Below, piece after piece: positions 22,357 to 33,585 of a DNA stretch of 64,000 nt. Position 1 is the stretch's first letter; the number at the start of each line of letters is the position of its first letter. Below the pieces are notes generated by a model. The model made no database searches and was not told the origin of the DNA. It saw nothing but the letters and a program-made list of their open reading frames with translations. The DNA lies in NCBI GenBank assembly GCA_036971715.1, contig JAVHJL010000013.1, forward strand, positions 1-64,000, read 5' to 3'. The translations under genes and the position numbers were made by a program. This DNA comes from Arthrobotrys musiformis. Lineage: Eukaryota > Ascomycota > Orbiliomycetes > Orbiliales > Orbiliaceae.

Positions 22357-23351
22357 ATGAAAGCTATTACTGTTCTCTCCATTGGGTAAGAATTAATCAA
22401 ACATCTGTGCTCCGAACAGACACATAATTGACCTGCGATCCCCGATACTGATCTTTGCGCTCAAGAGCTTTACTTATAGGGGCTGCGGCACAGACCGCCG
22501 AAAGAACCAATGACACCTGCTCTGAGACCTTCACCTTCGACTGCCCTTACATTTGTGTCTACATCATGGGTACGATTTGTTCCAAGCGTTATTGGGTTGG
22601 ATCAAATGCCAGCGGATGCAGCCCATGTCCTGGAATCCCAAGCACCTGCCCGGCGACGTGGATTGAGAATTGCGCCTACATTTGTGAAAATACTGGATTT
22701 AAAAGCGATCCGTGGTGTTCTCCAGATGATTTAACGCCAAGCGGGAATGCTAAGTGCACTGTCTGCCCTGGGAAACCCGTCATCACGGCTGCGCCAGCGC
22801 CTTCAGTTATCTCTGGTATTCCTCAACCTCTAACTACGACCGTTCTCGGAGACGTTTCCTTGTCCTGCCCCACTGGCTTCAACCCTGATTGTCAATTTGT
22901 CTGCGATGACAAGACATTGGCGGGAACCAATCAGCGAGCGAGCTGCTTTAAAGAATGGAGCCTCGATGAGAACGTATCAAACTGCGCTATATGTCCTGGG
23001 GTTCCAACTACTTGTCCAACCGTTTCGACTCCATCATGTGCCTTTCTTTGCAAAGCGTCTTTTCAACAAGACCCGTTCTGTAATACTGTGGACCTCACTG
23101 GCTACACTAGATCAGGCGGCACGCTTAGCTGCGAAGCATGCGATGGTAGCACTAGCAACAATTCTAGCGTTGCAGTTCCCACTTCCGTGGTGACGGCCAC
23201 CTCAATCGCAGTGCCTACGGTCGATTCGAATGGGAATCATACAAACGGCCCCACCAGCCCACTGCCATCTCCAACTTACAGTTCCCAGGCGTCTCTTGTT
23301 GGGATTAGCACCGCCACACTCTTTGGCCTGTTATGCATCTTCGCGATGTAA
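22357..23351 (+). CDS. Cys-rich secreted protein with probable GPI anchor
   Basis: Two exons (22357-22385 and 22466-23351) encode 304 residues. The first exon gives the start of a signal peptide (MKAITVLSIG) that continues as ALLIGAAAQT in exon 2; an in-frame ATG at 22342 is an alternative start. The mature part holds four related Cys modules with the patterns CPYIC, NCAYIC, DCQFVC and SCAFLC, alternating with C(x)2CPG(I/V)P(S/T)TCP motifs. A Ser/Thr/Pro-rich stretch and a C-terminal hydrophobic tail (SLVGISTATLFGLLCIFAM) follow, as in GPI-anchored proteins. The gene at 41060-41607 is a smaller relative with one module and the same intron position. No known domain is recognised. Cell-surface or wall location is inferred. 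Confidence 0.8.
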
Positions 23352-23591
23352 ACTGCTACCTCTTCACCATATTTACATAAATCCCCATTAATGTAATATC
23401 TAGTTGACTTCTATTGAGACGGTCCGAGAGTTTTCTCTGGAACCGCTTGACCCATAACCAAACTGTAGTAAAATATTTGACTAGGTGAAATAGACTTGTG
23501 CGGTGTGCTAAACAATTTGATCGCGGTAGACGGCTGCTTATTAGAATTAAAATCATCCTAAGGAACAGTTGTAGCTCAGGGCATTTCTCGG
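23352..23591. other. Short intergenic spacer
   Basis: AT-rich 3' flank of the Cys-rich protein gene. Nothing else seen. Confidence 0.5.
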
Positions 23592-23968
23592 CTAGTTGTT
23601 ATCGCAGCCTTTGGTTATGACCCGCACGCAATGCAAGTTAAGCGTATGATCTAACCCTTGCCAACTCCCGCCAGTACCAAAATGAGTTGCCAGTAGTGCG
23701 TCCACTTTCCGCAGCGTGAAGTCCGGTTGATCGCAATCTATTTTCAGTGATTTATTTGAAAAATATCGATATATATCTGGGTGGCCCTGTATACATGACG
23801 ATACTAACTTCCCATATAACCTTTTGTGGGCATCCCACTGTGTGATTTTTCCAATAATGCCAGAGCTCTGCAAATGGATTATGCAGGCTATAAGCGCTTC
23901 GGGTTCTGCGGCTCTCAGCAGGCGCTGTAATCTGAAATTTTTAGGCCACTTAGTGTCATAAGATCTTA
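23592..23968 (-). CDS. Uncertain gene fragment, hypothetical protein
   Basis: An open frame on the minus strand reads YDTKWPKNFRLQRLLRAAEP, then IIGKITQWDAHKRLYGKL and THFGTGGSWQGLDHTLNLHC, ending in TAG at 23592. Composition looks protein-like rather than random, and a possible AG acceptor (TTTAG) sits just upstream of the first codon. No matching upstream exon with a start was found. It may be the last exon of a gene or a relic. Family not recognised. Confidence 0.3.
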
Positions 23969-24891
23969 TCTAAATTTATTGCATCATCAACCAGCAACAC
24001 TTTATCGAATAGGGGCTTGTCCCGTCTTTGCGGTCTTTGAAATGCATAATACTAGCGGCTGCTCCGCAGGCTGCGCAGCACTTAAACCCAACTGAAACTG
24101 GCAGGATTGTAAATGTAACAAAATCAATATTGTTCCATATAACTTCATTTTTTAAAATATTATAGTATATTTTATTAATATTTTTCCAAAAACTTGTGTA
24201 ATCAATATTAAATTTTATTTAACAAGTTACAGCAGGGTTTAAGGTCTGGGAATGAGATTGTTGAGTTGTTGTTAGTTTGGTATTTGGCACCTTGGTACCT
24301 TAACAAAACAACACATTTTTTTGTATAGGAAATTGAGGTCCCCCACAGCTTTTTTTGCTGGAAAAAAGTACGACTCGGACAAACAGAGGAGTTCAGTAGA
24401 GACCCTCCTTTTCAGTCGGGCATTCTTAAATTGTATAAGGAGATTACAAGATAAAAAACTGAAATTGTACTTGGGTGCCATGTGGAAAAATATGCAAGCA
24501 GCTCGACGAACACACCAAGACGATCTAAACGTGGGCGGAATCAGGCCGCTCTTTAATATACTTGAGATGTTTAAGTAACGGACCTGTATGAAGACAAAAT
24601 ACACTTATATTTAGAACGTGTTGATTGATGAGGATCATTAGCTTTGACAAAAAATTCATCGAAGATACTAATAAGTCATGTGGCGATTGCTATTAAATGT
24701 TTAGCGGCCCCCACCTGCCTACCATAATTTTAACAGAGGGCAATATGATCTAGGTACCAGACAACGAGATGGTTTCTTGGTGGGATTCTAAGTTACGCTA
24801 TCTGATCGAGGTCTATTATACTCAAGATATATACGGACAATTTAAACAAACTATTTCCTCCACGAGAAAGTGGCGGCAGTTAGGATTGTAG
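23969..24891. other. AT-rich spacer
   Basis: No gene accepted. It contains T/A runs (24150-24230) and an 85-codon plus-strand frame (24321-24578) without support. Confidence 0.5.
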
Positions 24892-25732
24892 CTAAGATCT
24901 CTGATGTGTTTCAATTCCACCCATGCCGGCATCGTTGTCGCCTTTGCTACCATTTCTGCGAACCAAGATTATGAGAATGGCGGCGAGCATTATCAACAGA
25001 GGGATTCCAACCCCAAGCCCGACACCAAGGGCGATTTTCGAGGTTGTAGTAAGTCCACCACTGGCAGATTGCCCGGTAGCTTGTGATCCGCTTCCGGATG
25101 TAGCGTTTGTAGATGAGTCTCCACTCTTAGAGGCTGCATTCGTGGATTCTGTGTAATAATCGAGCAAACAAGGGCTCCGTTAGCGTTGACATTGGCAATT
25201 CGAAATACGGGAAAGGGAAAAAGATAGCTATGGATAGAGTTAGGTAGAAAAGCTTACGGGAAGGCTCTGATGTCGCTGACGGACTAGTGCCTGAATTGGT
25301 GGACGATGGGCTGTTTTCAGTCGTGGTGGTGACCGCCGCAGATATTTGATTCGCCGTGGAACAGTAACGGCCGTATATACTCAGCGCGCTTGACAGATCT
25401 GCTGGATCAGTAATAGCGGTACATAGATTCGTGATGCATGTACTGAAATAGCTGGTCGCGCTGGCTGTCAACCGAGCAGAACAGTAACAGGCATTGATTG
25501 GGGATTGCCCGCATCCGAGCGCCTTGCCAACGTCTTCAAAGCCGGAGTTCCCACCACGGCCAAGGCCGCCGTTATACCACAGACAGGTTTGAATGCATGG
25601 GCGCGCGGTTTCGTAATCGGAATCGGAGACGATGGAGACTCCGGCGGTCGGGACTTGAGCGTTTGATTGGGTGAGCGAGAGAAGAAGCGGTAGTATCAAG
25701 TAATTGGTGTTAAATATGGATCCGAAAAACAT
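24892..25732 (-). CDS. Secreted Cys-rich ectodomain protein with one transmembrane helix
   Basis: Two exons (25732-25258 and 25148-24892) encode 243 residues. ATG at 25732 gives a signal peptide (MFFGSIFNTNYLILPLLLSL, cut near SNAQ). The ectodomain has eight or so Cys in a CFEM-like rhythm: RPCIQTCLWYNG, KALGCGQSPINACYCS, STCITNLCTAI and IYGRYCS. A Ser/Thr-rich stalk follows, then a helix (KIALGVGLGVGIPLLIMLAA) and a basic stop (VRRNGSKGD). The intron has clean GTAAGC...CAG borders and joins EPS to QSTNAAS. The frame upstream of 25732 has no signal-like start. Similar architectures are described for fungal surface sensors; the exact role is unknown. Confidence 0.75.
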
Positions 25733-26428
25733 GTTGGTAGCTTGGATAATTCCGACCTCTTGACGCCTGCTGTGGGGTGCGCTCATGCATCTATGTGTAA
25801 CCAACTATGGTCGATGCCAATGTTTTTCGAACGCAGGGAAGGGCCTGCCCAGCTTCTGGCGGGCCCAGGGGGAGTTTTAAGAGTTCGATTGTTTCCAGCC
25901 GCACGAAGCTTGTTGCGCTTTGATCCATCACGAAATTTGGGAACTTCAGCCGCAACAACCAGCCTTGGTGTTATTGTGATGATTATTGGATAGGTTTTGC
26001 ACCAATTTGCCCCCATTGATCTGTATTGGGCCCTACCCATGTATTTGGAGATTCGGAAGTGGCATCTAATTGATACATGATACACGTTGACCTCAAATCA
26101 ATCGATGGCAAATGATCTTTGTCAACATATACCATACGATCATAGATCGACTGCGGGCTGCGGGTTCCGCTTGAACGGGCATTCAGAAATTGAATTCGTG
26201 GAAGTCTATATATGTATGTAATTGACCAAACGAAGATCACAAGTCTATAACCATCTAAAAAATGCCAACCACATGCGTGAATCTAATATTTGCAAACCAA
26301 AAAGGAGAAAAAGGAGAAACACAAGGAATAAGAACCCCAGGCCGCGCTCCTATTGATAAGATCCCCAAGAAATCATTACAGAAGTAGAAAGCACAAATAT
26401 AACGTCGGTTCCCCCATGATCAAGTCTT
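25733..26428. other. Intergenic spacer
   Basis: No gene seen. It separates the 5' end of the surface-protein gene from the 3' end of the ABC-F gene, so it holds an upstream region and a 3' flank. Confidence 0.55.
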
Positions 26429-29400
26429 TCATGCGTCAGCTTCGTCGTCAGTGTCAGGAGGACGTGGGGTCCCTTTCGGGCTATTGAGCCATTCGATATG
26501 CCTCAACCGTCGGCGAACCTCGCGTTCCTTCAGCTCCTTCTTCGTAATCTTCTTCTTCTTCTTCGCCTTGAACTTCATCTCGCTATTGTCTTCGACCCCG
26601 CTATTGACGGCACTGTTCACGGCACTGCTGACAGCACTACTGCCAGGAATGGGCGTGTTCAAGCCGCTAGGAACGCTGCTACCAGGACGGCTGTCTTCAA
26701 AGCGATCGAGGGCGATTGCGGAGTGGCCGCGATGCGTAACCTTGCCATCATTGACATGCCACTGTTCAGAGGCCAACGCACCAACAAATTCTTCGTTGTG
26801 GGAGATCATAACCACGCCTCCCTTGAAGTCGCGAATAGCCACAGCCAATCCACCAAGGGAATCACGATCCAAGAAGTTAGTTGGCTCGTCAAGCACTAAC
26901 AGATGGGGATTGTTCCACATAGCACCAGCGATTACCACTTTAACCTTCTGACCACCAGAAAGTGAGCCGATTTCGTTGTGATTAGCGATTTCGGGGTCCA
27001 GCCCCAAGTCTTGGAAATGTTTGCTAATGACGGATGGTTGAAGCTCGCGATAGCCCAGACCCTCTCTCGAAGCTTCGTGGTCGTCGAACTCTTGGACAAG
27101 TTTGGCGAAACCAAGGTCAAGCAATGTCTCGCGAGATATCTGGGTGTTGTGCTTAGGCAAAAAACCGCGCCATTTCCTATCAATGGGTTAATAAAAGTAA
27201 ATGGGGAATAGGGTTTCGCAAACGGACTTACACTTCGTATTGGAATGTCTTCTTGTACTTCTGACGACCCATGAGAGATTCGATCTGGCGCTTGCCGTGA
27301 CCTTCACCAAGGTCAACAAACTTATCCATCTGCTCCCGGTCCTGGTCAGACAACACGCGAGTCTGCTTCATATGAACCTCGCGATCATCGCCGTTAGCAT
27401 AACGCCACTGCAAATACTGATTTGGCGTCTTTTCCAAATGCATTTCGACGTGCTCAAGCGCGTGCTGTTTGATGTACCCAATTCGGAGATTGGGGTGCTT
27501 TTCAACTCTACCAGAGTTGGGTATCACTTCGCCAGTAAGGAGCTTGATCATAGTCGACTTGCCCGCACCGTTTGGTCCGATGATCGCAACACGGGAGGAC
27601 AAGGTAAGTTGGCAGGAAACATCGCTGAGAGAAGGTTTGGACGCTTTAGGGTATGTGAAAGATACATCGGTCATGCGGATAATCGCGCGGGTGTTCGACT
27701 TCACGCCAGTGAGGATACCCGGCGGTGGGAATTTGAACTGTACCATGCTGTCGGACAAGGTGTAATAACTCTTAGCCTCAGGCTTGATCTTAACGAAAGC
27801 CGCCAAGTTACCCTTGTAATGTGCGAGCTTCTTGTTTGGCTCGTAGTGGTAAATATCGGTGGTAACCTCGTCCAAGAAACCGGAGTCGTGGGATACGATC
27901 AAGCTGGTGATGTCAGTGTGCGATTTGAGGTACTCCTCCAGCCACTTGATGTTTGCAACGTCTAGATGATTGGTAGGTTCGTCAAGAAGGAGAACATCGG
28001 CCCTCTGGAGCATAGCGCGTGCGAGAGCAAGTTTCATTTTCCACCCTCCAGAGAGCGTCCCGACTTTATGTGACTGTCTGCCTTCGGGACCAGGTGTGAA
28101 ACCAACTTCTTCCAAAACGGCCGAGATGCGTTCCTTCCCTTCTTTGGCGATCGTAGGATCCTTAGAAACAAATTCGAGGATGCTGATGTCGGCATCTTCG
28201 CCCTGGTTGTGCTCCACGTAGCAAGTGCGTAGGACGTCTTGGGGTGGAAACCCTTCAAGCTTACCACTGGCAATACTCCTCATGAGAGTAGATTTGCCAG
28301 CGCCGTTGCGACCGCAAAGGCCATAGCGGTGACCTTTGAGTAACCGTAGGTTTGTGTGTGATAGGAGAAGCATGCCGCCATAGCCTAGCGAGAAGTCGGC
28401 ATTTACAACTTCAACTTCATCGGTATCGTCTTTCTCAGGTTCGCCGAACCTGCGGGCGTCTTCGTCGGCATAATGCTTCTGCACGGCTGCGGAAATGGCT
28501 TCGTGGTGCGCGGAAATCTGGCCCACCGATGCAAGGTAGGGGCTAATTCGAGACTCGATTCTGGAGATTTGGCGATGGTTGACGTCCTCAGCAACCATTC
28601 CGCAGACGTATGGGGAGAGAAGGCGGTAATCATCAAGGTCGTCATTGCCAAGGCTTGTGATTTTGCTAATCTCAGTATCCATGATTTTGGCTACGTCATC
28701 AGCCGTGGTTCTCTCGATAACATCGGTCTTATCATTGGCCATGGCCTTATCCATGACATTCAGGGCCCTAGTGGCGAGCTCTCGCACTTCAGGAAGTGAG
28801 GCCCTGCTGACTACATTCTTAACACCTGGTTGGAGTTTTGGTAGGAAAGTCCGTGCTTCAATAGGGTCGTGGACGAGTTTTGTCAGGTTCTCGGTAATGA
28901 CAACGGTCCTACGTAGAACCTCCTGGGAAGTAGTGGGCGTATTGAGGGACCGCTCTAGGAACGGCGTTAAGAGGGCGAGAACTGGTGACGTGACCACAGC
29001 CACAAAGGTAGTCATAGAGAGGGCATGTATAGCCTTCTGCAGAGTTTCAGCGGAGGGGTTCTGCATCGTGTCGACAAGCAGCGGGATACGCGGGGCGACG
29101 TCATCATTTGAGATTAAGGTCATGAGCGAGTTCATGGTCTTGATCGCTTGTTTGGCGACTTCGGCTTTGAGGTCATGCATGCCACCTTCCACGATGGGAA
29201 TCAGGGTGGCGAGCTTTGCTCCCATGGTCTCCCGTAAGATATCTTGGTCCTCAGCTTGTTGCTTGGTACTCCCTACGGATAGTTTGGCCTTGTCCGCCAT
29301 TTTTTGTAGTAGTTTGTATGCTCCGACGGTGCCTTGCCACTTGCCGGCGGCCTTGGATATATAGCTTGTAAGGACGGGAAGAAGTCCGACAACAAGTGCC

Positions 29401-29843
29401 TCGGAGCTCAGATTGTCAAAGAGTGCATTCAATCCATACTGAGCGGCGTCGCGAACGATTGAACCCTTATCGGCGAGAGAATCCAAAGCGCAACCCACCA
29501 TCCCATCGTTTTGAAGCATAAGGACGACTTCGCTGACAGGTGCCCGGGGTGGCAACTTTTCGAAGAGGGCACCTAGAAGATTCTGTGCGCTCTCACGGCG
29601 AAATCCATTCTTTTTGTCGGCGGCAGCTTTCTTCACCTCAGAGAGTATGCCATATTGGTATAGACCACGGTGGCCGACGGAGGCGATAAGAAGCTCGCAA
29701 AGAGCGTATGCCGCATCGATCGAAGCCTCGGAGGACTTGGCGTTGAAAACGGTTTCGACCAAAGCTGAGACATCAGCCTGGGAAGGGGCAGGCGCCTCGC
29801 CATCAGCGGCGATGACTGGGACAACGGTAGGTAGCGAAGGCAT
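26429..29843 (-). CDS. NEW1: New1/Elf1-type ABC-F ATPase (EF-3 related)
   Basis: Cytosolic ribosome-associated ABC-F protein of the EF-3 group. In yeast, New1 helps translation termination and ribosome recycling; the fission yeast relative is Elf1. Exons 29843-27232 and 27176-26429 encode 1119 residues. ATG at 29843 begins MPSLPTVVPV. Residues about 30-420 are HEAT-like helices. ABC1 has Walker A GRNGAGKST (about 511), signature LSGGWKMKL (about 600) and Walker B LLLDEPTNHLD (about 620). ABC2 has Walker A GPNGAGKST (about 761), a chromodomain-like insert, signature LSGGQKVKV (about 946) and LLVLDEPTNFLD (about 964). A Lys-rich tail follows. RNGAGK in ABC1, KPEAKSYYTL, FPPPGILTGVKSNTR and AGAMWNNPHLLVLDEP favour New1 over EF-3. 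The Asn/Gln prion-like N-terminus of yeast New1 is absent. Confidence 0.9.
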
Positions 29844-30276
29844 CGTCGAGGGAACCTCCAAAGGGCTTTGCTTCGGGTGATGTGGAGGTCTGGAGGGGAG
29901 AAGGATGGTGGGGGTCAAATCCAAAAAAGTTTTGTCCGAAGAAAATATCTTGGCCTAAGATTTATTTTGGGTTTAGCGCAAGAAAGCGGATTCCTGATTG
30001 GGCAGCCCAGCGGCCAATCGTTGCCCCATGTGATTTCTCCAACACACCACAACACAAAACTGAGCATCACTCTTACGCTGGCACAATCGGTGTCTAACTC
30101 GCTGCACAAGAGCATATCTTGCATCAAACCAGAAATCTATACTTACATACACAAACACACTAGCACAGACATGATATATGTAATATGCAAATTTTAACAT
30201 GACCAGGTTTGTTAATTCTGACAGACAGCATTAGTTTATGCTAGCATTTCGCCTTCACTGTAGAGAACCGCCCAAG
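29844..30276. other. Upstream region of the ABC-F gene
   Basis: No separate gene. It contains the 5' flank and leader of the minus-strand ABC-F gene and the 3' flank of the F-box gene, which lies upstream on the same strand. Confidence 0.6.
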
Positions 30277-32071
30277 TTAGAGATTCAAGGCACGACACTG
30301 TAATAGCAGGTATACGCGCAAACGACGGAGACAAGGATATACTAACACATCGCTCCAAACTCTCTCACCCCTCTCAAATTCCATCAGGTTCAAATCCCGG
30401 AAGAGGCTCCTGATTTCGCCTGGTGTAGCTCTTGAAACAACAGGCGCATAGCTCCCTAGCTTCGTCCGAACAAATTCCACCACAAAGTAATATACCTGGC
30501 CATTACTGAAAGTCAGCGCATCGGATGCCGTAACTGCAATAACCTCGAGCGCTGGTAGCTTTCTTTGTATTCCATAATACAATTGAAGGTACATGTCGCA
30601 GTTTCTGAGAGCAGCCTCTTTCTCAGACGTGACGGTCCGAACTTGACGGGTGCGGCTGGGGAGGATACGAAGGTATCGTAGAGTTGAAAAATATGGGCCC
30701 TACAGCACCCGTAAGCGAAACATACCGTACGTAGGTGGCCAGGGGCGAACAAACCATAAACCCGTAATCGTCGGTTTGTAAAGCCAGCTCCTTTAACCTC
30801 GGCCACATGTAGTAGCGAGCGCCGACTTTGAAGAGCTTCAGTATACAGGAAATGGTGTGCGGACGCACGTCAGGGTCAGGGGACAGGCATTCTAACCAAA
30901 GGCTTCGAATGCTATCCCTGTGTCTATCGAAAACACGTGGACTGATTTCTGTCCCAAAGGTCTTCCCGTCGGTGAACTTGACGTGTAGCACCTCCAAAGG
31001 GGGCAATTCGGACAAAACCGCTTCAATTGTGGCCCACTCACAGGAGTGGATCAGCTGAAGAACCCGAATATGTGGTACCTTTCCTGCGATATCTTTTATC
31101 AAGCGGTCTGCGCCATTGCAGTGGTCAATGCGGATTAGAACTATATTTTGAAGGTTCAATCTCTCAGTGAGGGTGGGTCCACCCATATTGAACAAAGCGC
31201 CAAAGCTGGGAACACGCTGCAATCGTAGTTGGCGAAGGGTGCGGAAGTGTATTAGTTCGCCCCCGCCACTGGGATCCCCAACGAACAACCTCAATATCTG
31301 AGCCGTAGCGCTGTCGTATTGATGGCGAGTATTCATAGTAGCCGACGAGTCCCTCTCCAGCTCTTTGTAAAGTTCACTCTTTTCATTGAACGAAAGATAG
31401 AGGCTTCTGAGGGTGTCACAATTCCTCTTTAGCACATGATACATGAATGCGAATGCTCTAGACACGGCGACTTCCTTTTCACCTAGATGAAACCCGAAGG
31501 ACTGTAGATTGTTAATAGAGAACGCGAACGGCATGATATCGACAACTTCGTTCAACGTTGAGAGGTCCAATTGGGCCAAGTTCCGCTGAGTGCTTAGCAG
31601 TAGCGCGGCTGTGTCGGCGCCAATACCCTCAACAGAAGAGACACTGATACTCCTCAATTGATTGGGCCTTAATCTTCTTAGCAATAGTCTGAAGAGCAGG
31701 TCCTCGGGTGCTCTTAAGCCAGGCGGAGGAAGCTGCCGAGACACGTTTAAGTGACTCTCCTCCGCGTCCTGAATGACATCAATCCGTTTGATCTGGCTGA
31801 GCGCACAGTCGGAGGATGTCAAAATAGTCTCCAGGCGAGATAGGGGGAATCCTGAGTGCCTGTTCCACCGTAGAACGAGAGTTCGGCACAAAATTCGAAC
31901 TGCAAAGTCCCGAAGAATGGAACACACCAGCGTTACTGCTTTGAGGGATTCGAAATCTAGCTGGCGTCTCCCGCGTTAGGACAGGCCCCAACTGTTTGTT
32001 GCGCATTGGCGCCATTGCGAGAAACTTACAAACGACATAACCCCGGCGAGGGTCTCCGAGGGCAAAGCCAT
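30277..32071 (-). CDS. F-box protein with leucine-rich-like repeats
   Basis: Predicted substrate adaptor of an SCF ubiquitin ligase. Three exons (32071-32030, 31960-30726, 30655-30277) encode 551 residues. ATG at 32071 gives MALPSETLAGVMSF. After a 69-base intron the F-box continues LDFESLKAVTLVCSILRDFA, the Skp1-binding helices. The rest (about residues 40-540) has repeated Leu patterns such as LRSISVSSVEG, LAQLDLSTLNEV, LRQLRLQRVPSF, IRVLQLIHS and LPPLEVLHVKF, consistent with a degenerate LRR solenoid. The second intron (70 bases) joins TYVR to RTRQVRTV. An in-frame upstream Met exists in a longer open frame, but MALPSETL is the natural F-box start. The intron inside the F-box matches the position in the pseudogene at 4590-6559. 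Target unknown. Confidence 0.85.
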
Positions 32072-33585
32072 GAGGGACGCGCGGGATGCAGTGTCTGGGA
32101 TTGTAACTTCAACATGCTGCACCCACTCCCGAGAATCCATCTCTTCTGGCTGCATCCCTCTCTCAAAGCGCGTGGTGATCTGGACTAGCCCGGGGTGTCG
32201 ATGACCGTTGACGGTTGCCCAGTTGTGATCGTGTCGTTGTGTATGGCAAGTCAACGCGTCGGGAACACAACGCAGGATATCCAACACAAAGGTGCTTCTA
32301 AGCACGGATAGTCTCCATCGTGCATCGCATCCTCCTGGGAAATTCGACCCTGAAAAGATCTCCCTAGGCCGAGTAACCCTTATGAGGAGCACCGCCGTAA
32401 GTACATATACTAGTCATTCTTTGGGGTCGCAGTCAAGGCGAAGGCCGGCTCGCAAAGGTCTCTAGGAAGGCACAAGGATTCCGAGGCCGGTGACTGAATT
32501 CGTATTGCTTGAACAGACTCGGGTCCAGAGAACACCCGAAGTGAGGATTGGATAGCCTACAACTTACAAGGTATCCCATGCTTGTGACCTTGCACCGAAC
32601 TATCGTTTGTGAGACCGCAAACCTGGGTGGCCCAGTTGCACACCAGGATCACCAAGAGAGCCGCAAACACTGAAGCCGAGCACAAAATCGGAGAGGTTTT
32701 GAGCCGCCCTATTGGCCAGCTTTTGGAAGCACGGCTAGCAATTCGTGGCCTACGAGGAGGTTCGAGACCTGCAAGTATTAATAGAATAGTCACGAATACT
32801 TATTGCTGCACCGCAATTGCACAAATTTAGAAACCATGGAGAAGATTGGTTTGCATATCTGCTAACTAGTTTGCGTAGACAATTTTTAATTCCGATAGAT
32901 TGTGCTTCATGAATTCCAGCGAGTCCATGGCTCCAGTTTGACGTTAGCAATATCGGGTGCCAAGGTTCCCCTTCTTTTTCTCCTAGGGGCTTTGGCTGGG
33001 ATTCCCTGTCTGCGCGGTCTCAATCACACATTCTGGCTGCCCACATTTGGTCTTACTTCTCGATACGATGCCCAGATTAACCTACACCCTTCTGATACGG
33101 GGTCTGTGCTACCATTCCTTTTCGAAGCTTTTGAGGCTGGAGGGAATAAGCGTGTTCACGATTGCCGATGCGCACAGACAATTCCCATCCCTTTGCCCTT
33201 TCTTTCTCGCATTATTTTCAACCGAGTTTTGCTGTTCTGGATGACACAGGCATTATAATTACCATGGAACTCCTGCACGCCAAACCCAACGACTTTCTTT
33301 TTCTCCGACCAACCGAAAACTGGAGATTTTAAGCTTTGAATCATCTTTAAAAGTTGCCAACAAAATATGTGTTAGTTAATTTCAGCGTCGATGTTGGAGG
33401 AGGGGGGGAATTTTGTTGCAATCAATCGACAGACCGTATACACAACGAGGTATCGGCCTTTAAACAACGACCAGCTTAAATTCGAACGGTCCTGGCGATC
33501 CCCAAGCTGAGAGACTATCCAGGTAGTTTCAATTCTAAGTCAGAAACGGTTCAAACATAAAAATACCAACTACAGTACAAACACA
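32072..33585. other. Intergenic spacer
   Basis: Divergent upstream regions of the F-box gene (minus) and the rhodopsin-like gene (plus). A 118-codon plus frame (32902-33258) has no recognisable feature and was not accepted. Confidence 0.5.

Noticed and set aside
24321..24578. 85-codon plus frame as a small gene
   Set aside because: No signal peptide, domain, splice context or strand preference; the opposite strand has an equally long frame.
28645..29364. 239-codon plus frame
   Set aside because: It lies wholly antisense to the HEAT region of the ABC-F gene.
26429..29843. Calling the ABC-F gene elongation factor 3 itself
   Set aside because: The ABC1 P-loop (RNGAGK) and several conserved segments fit New1/Elf1 better than EF-3 as I know those families.
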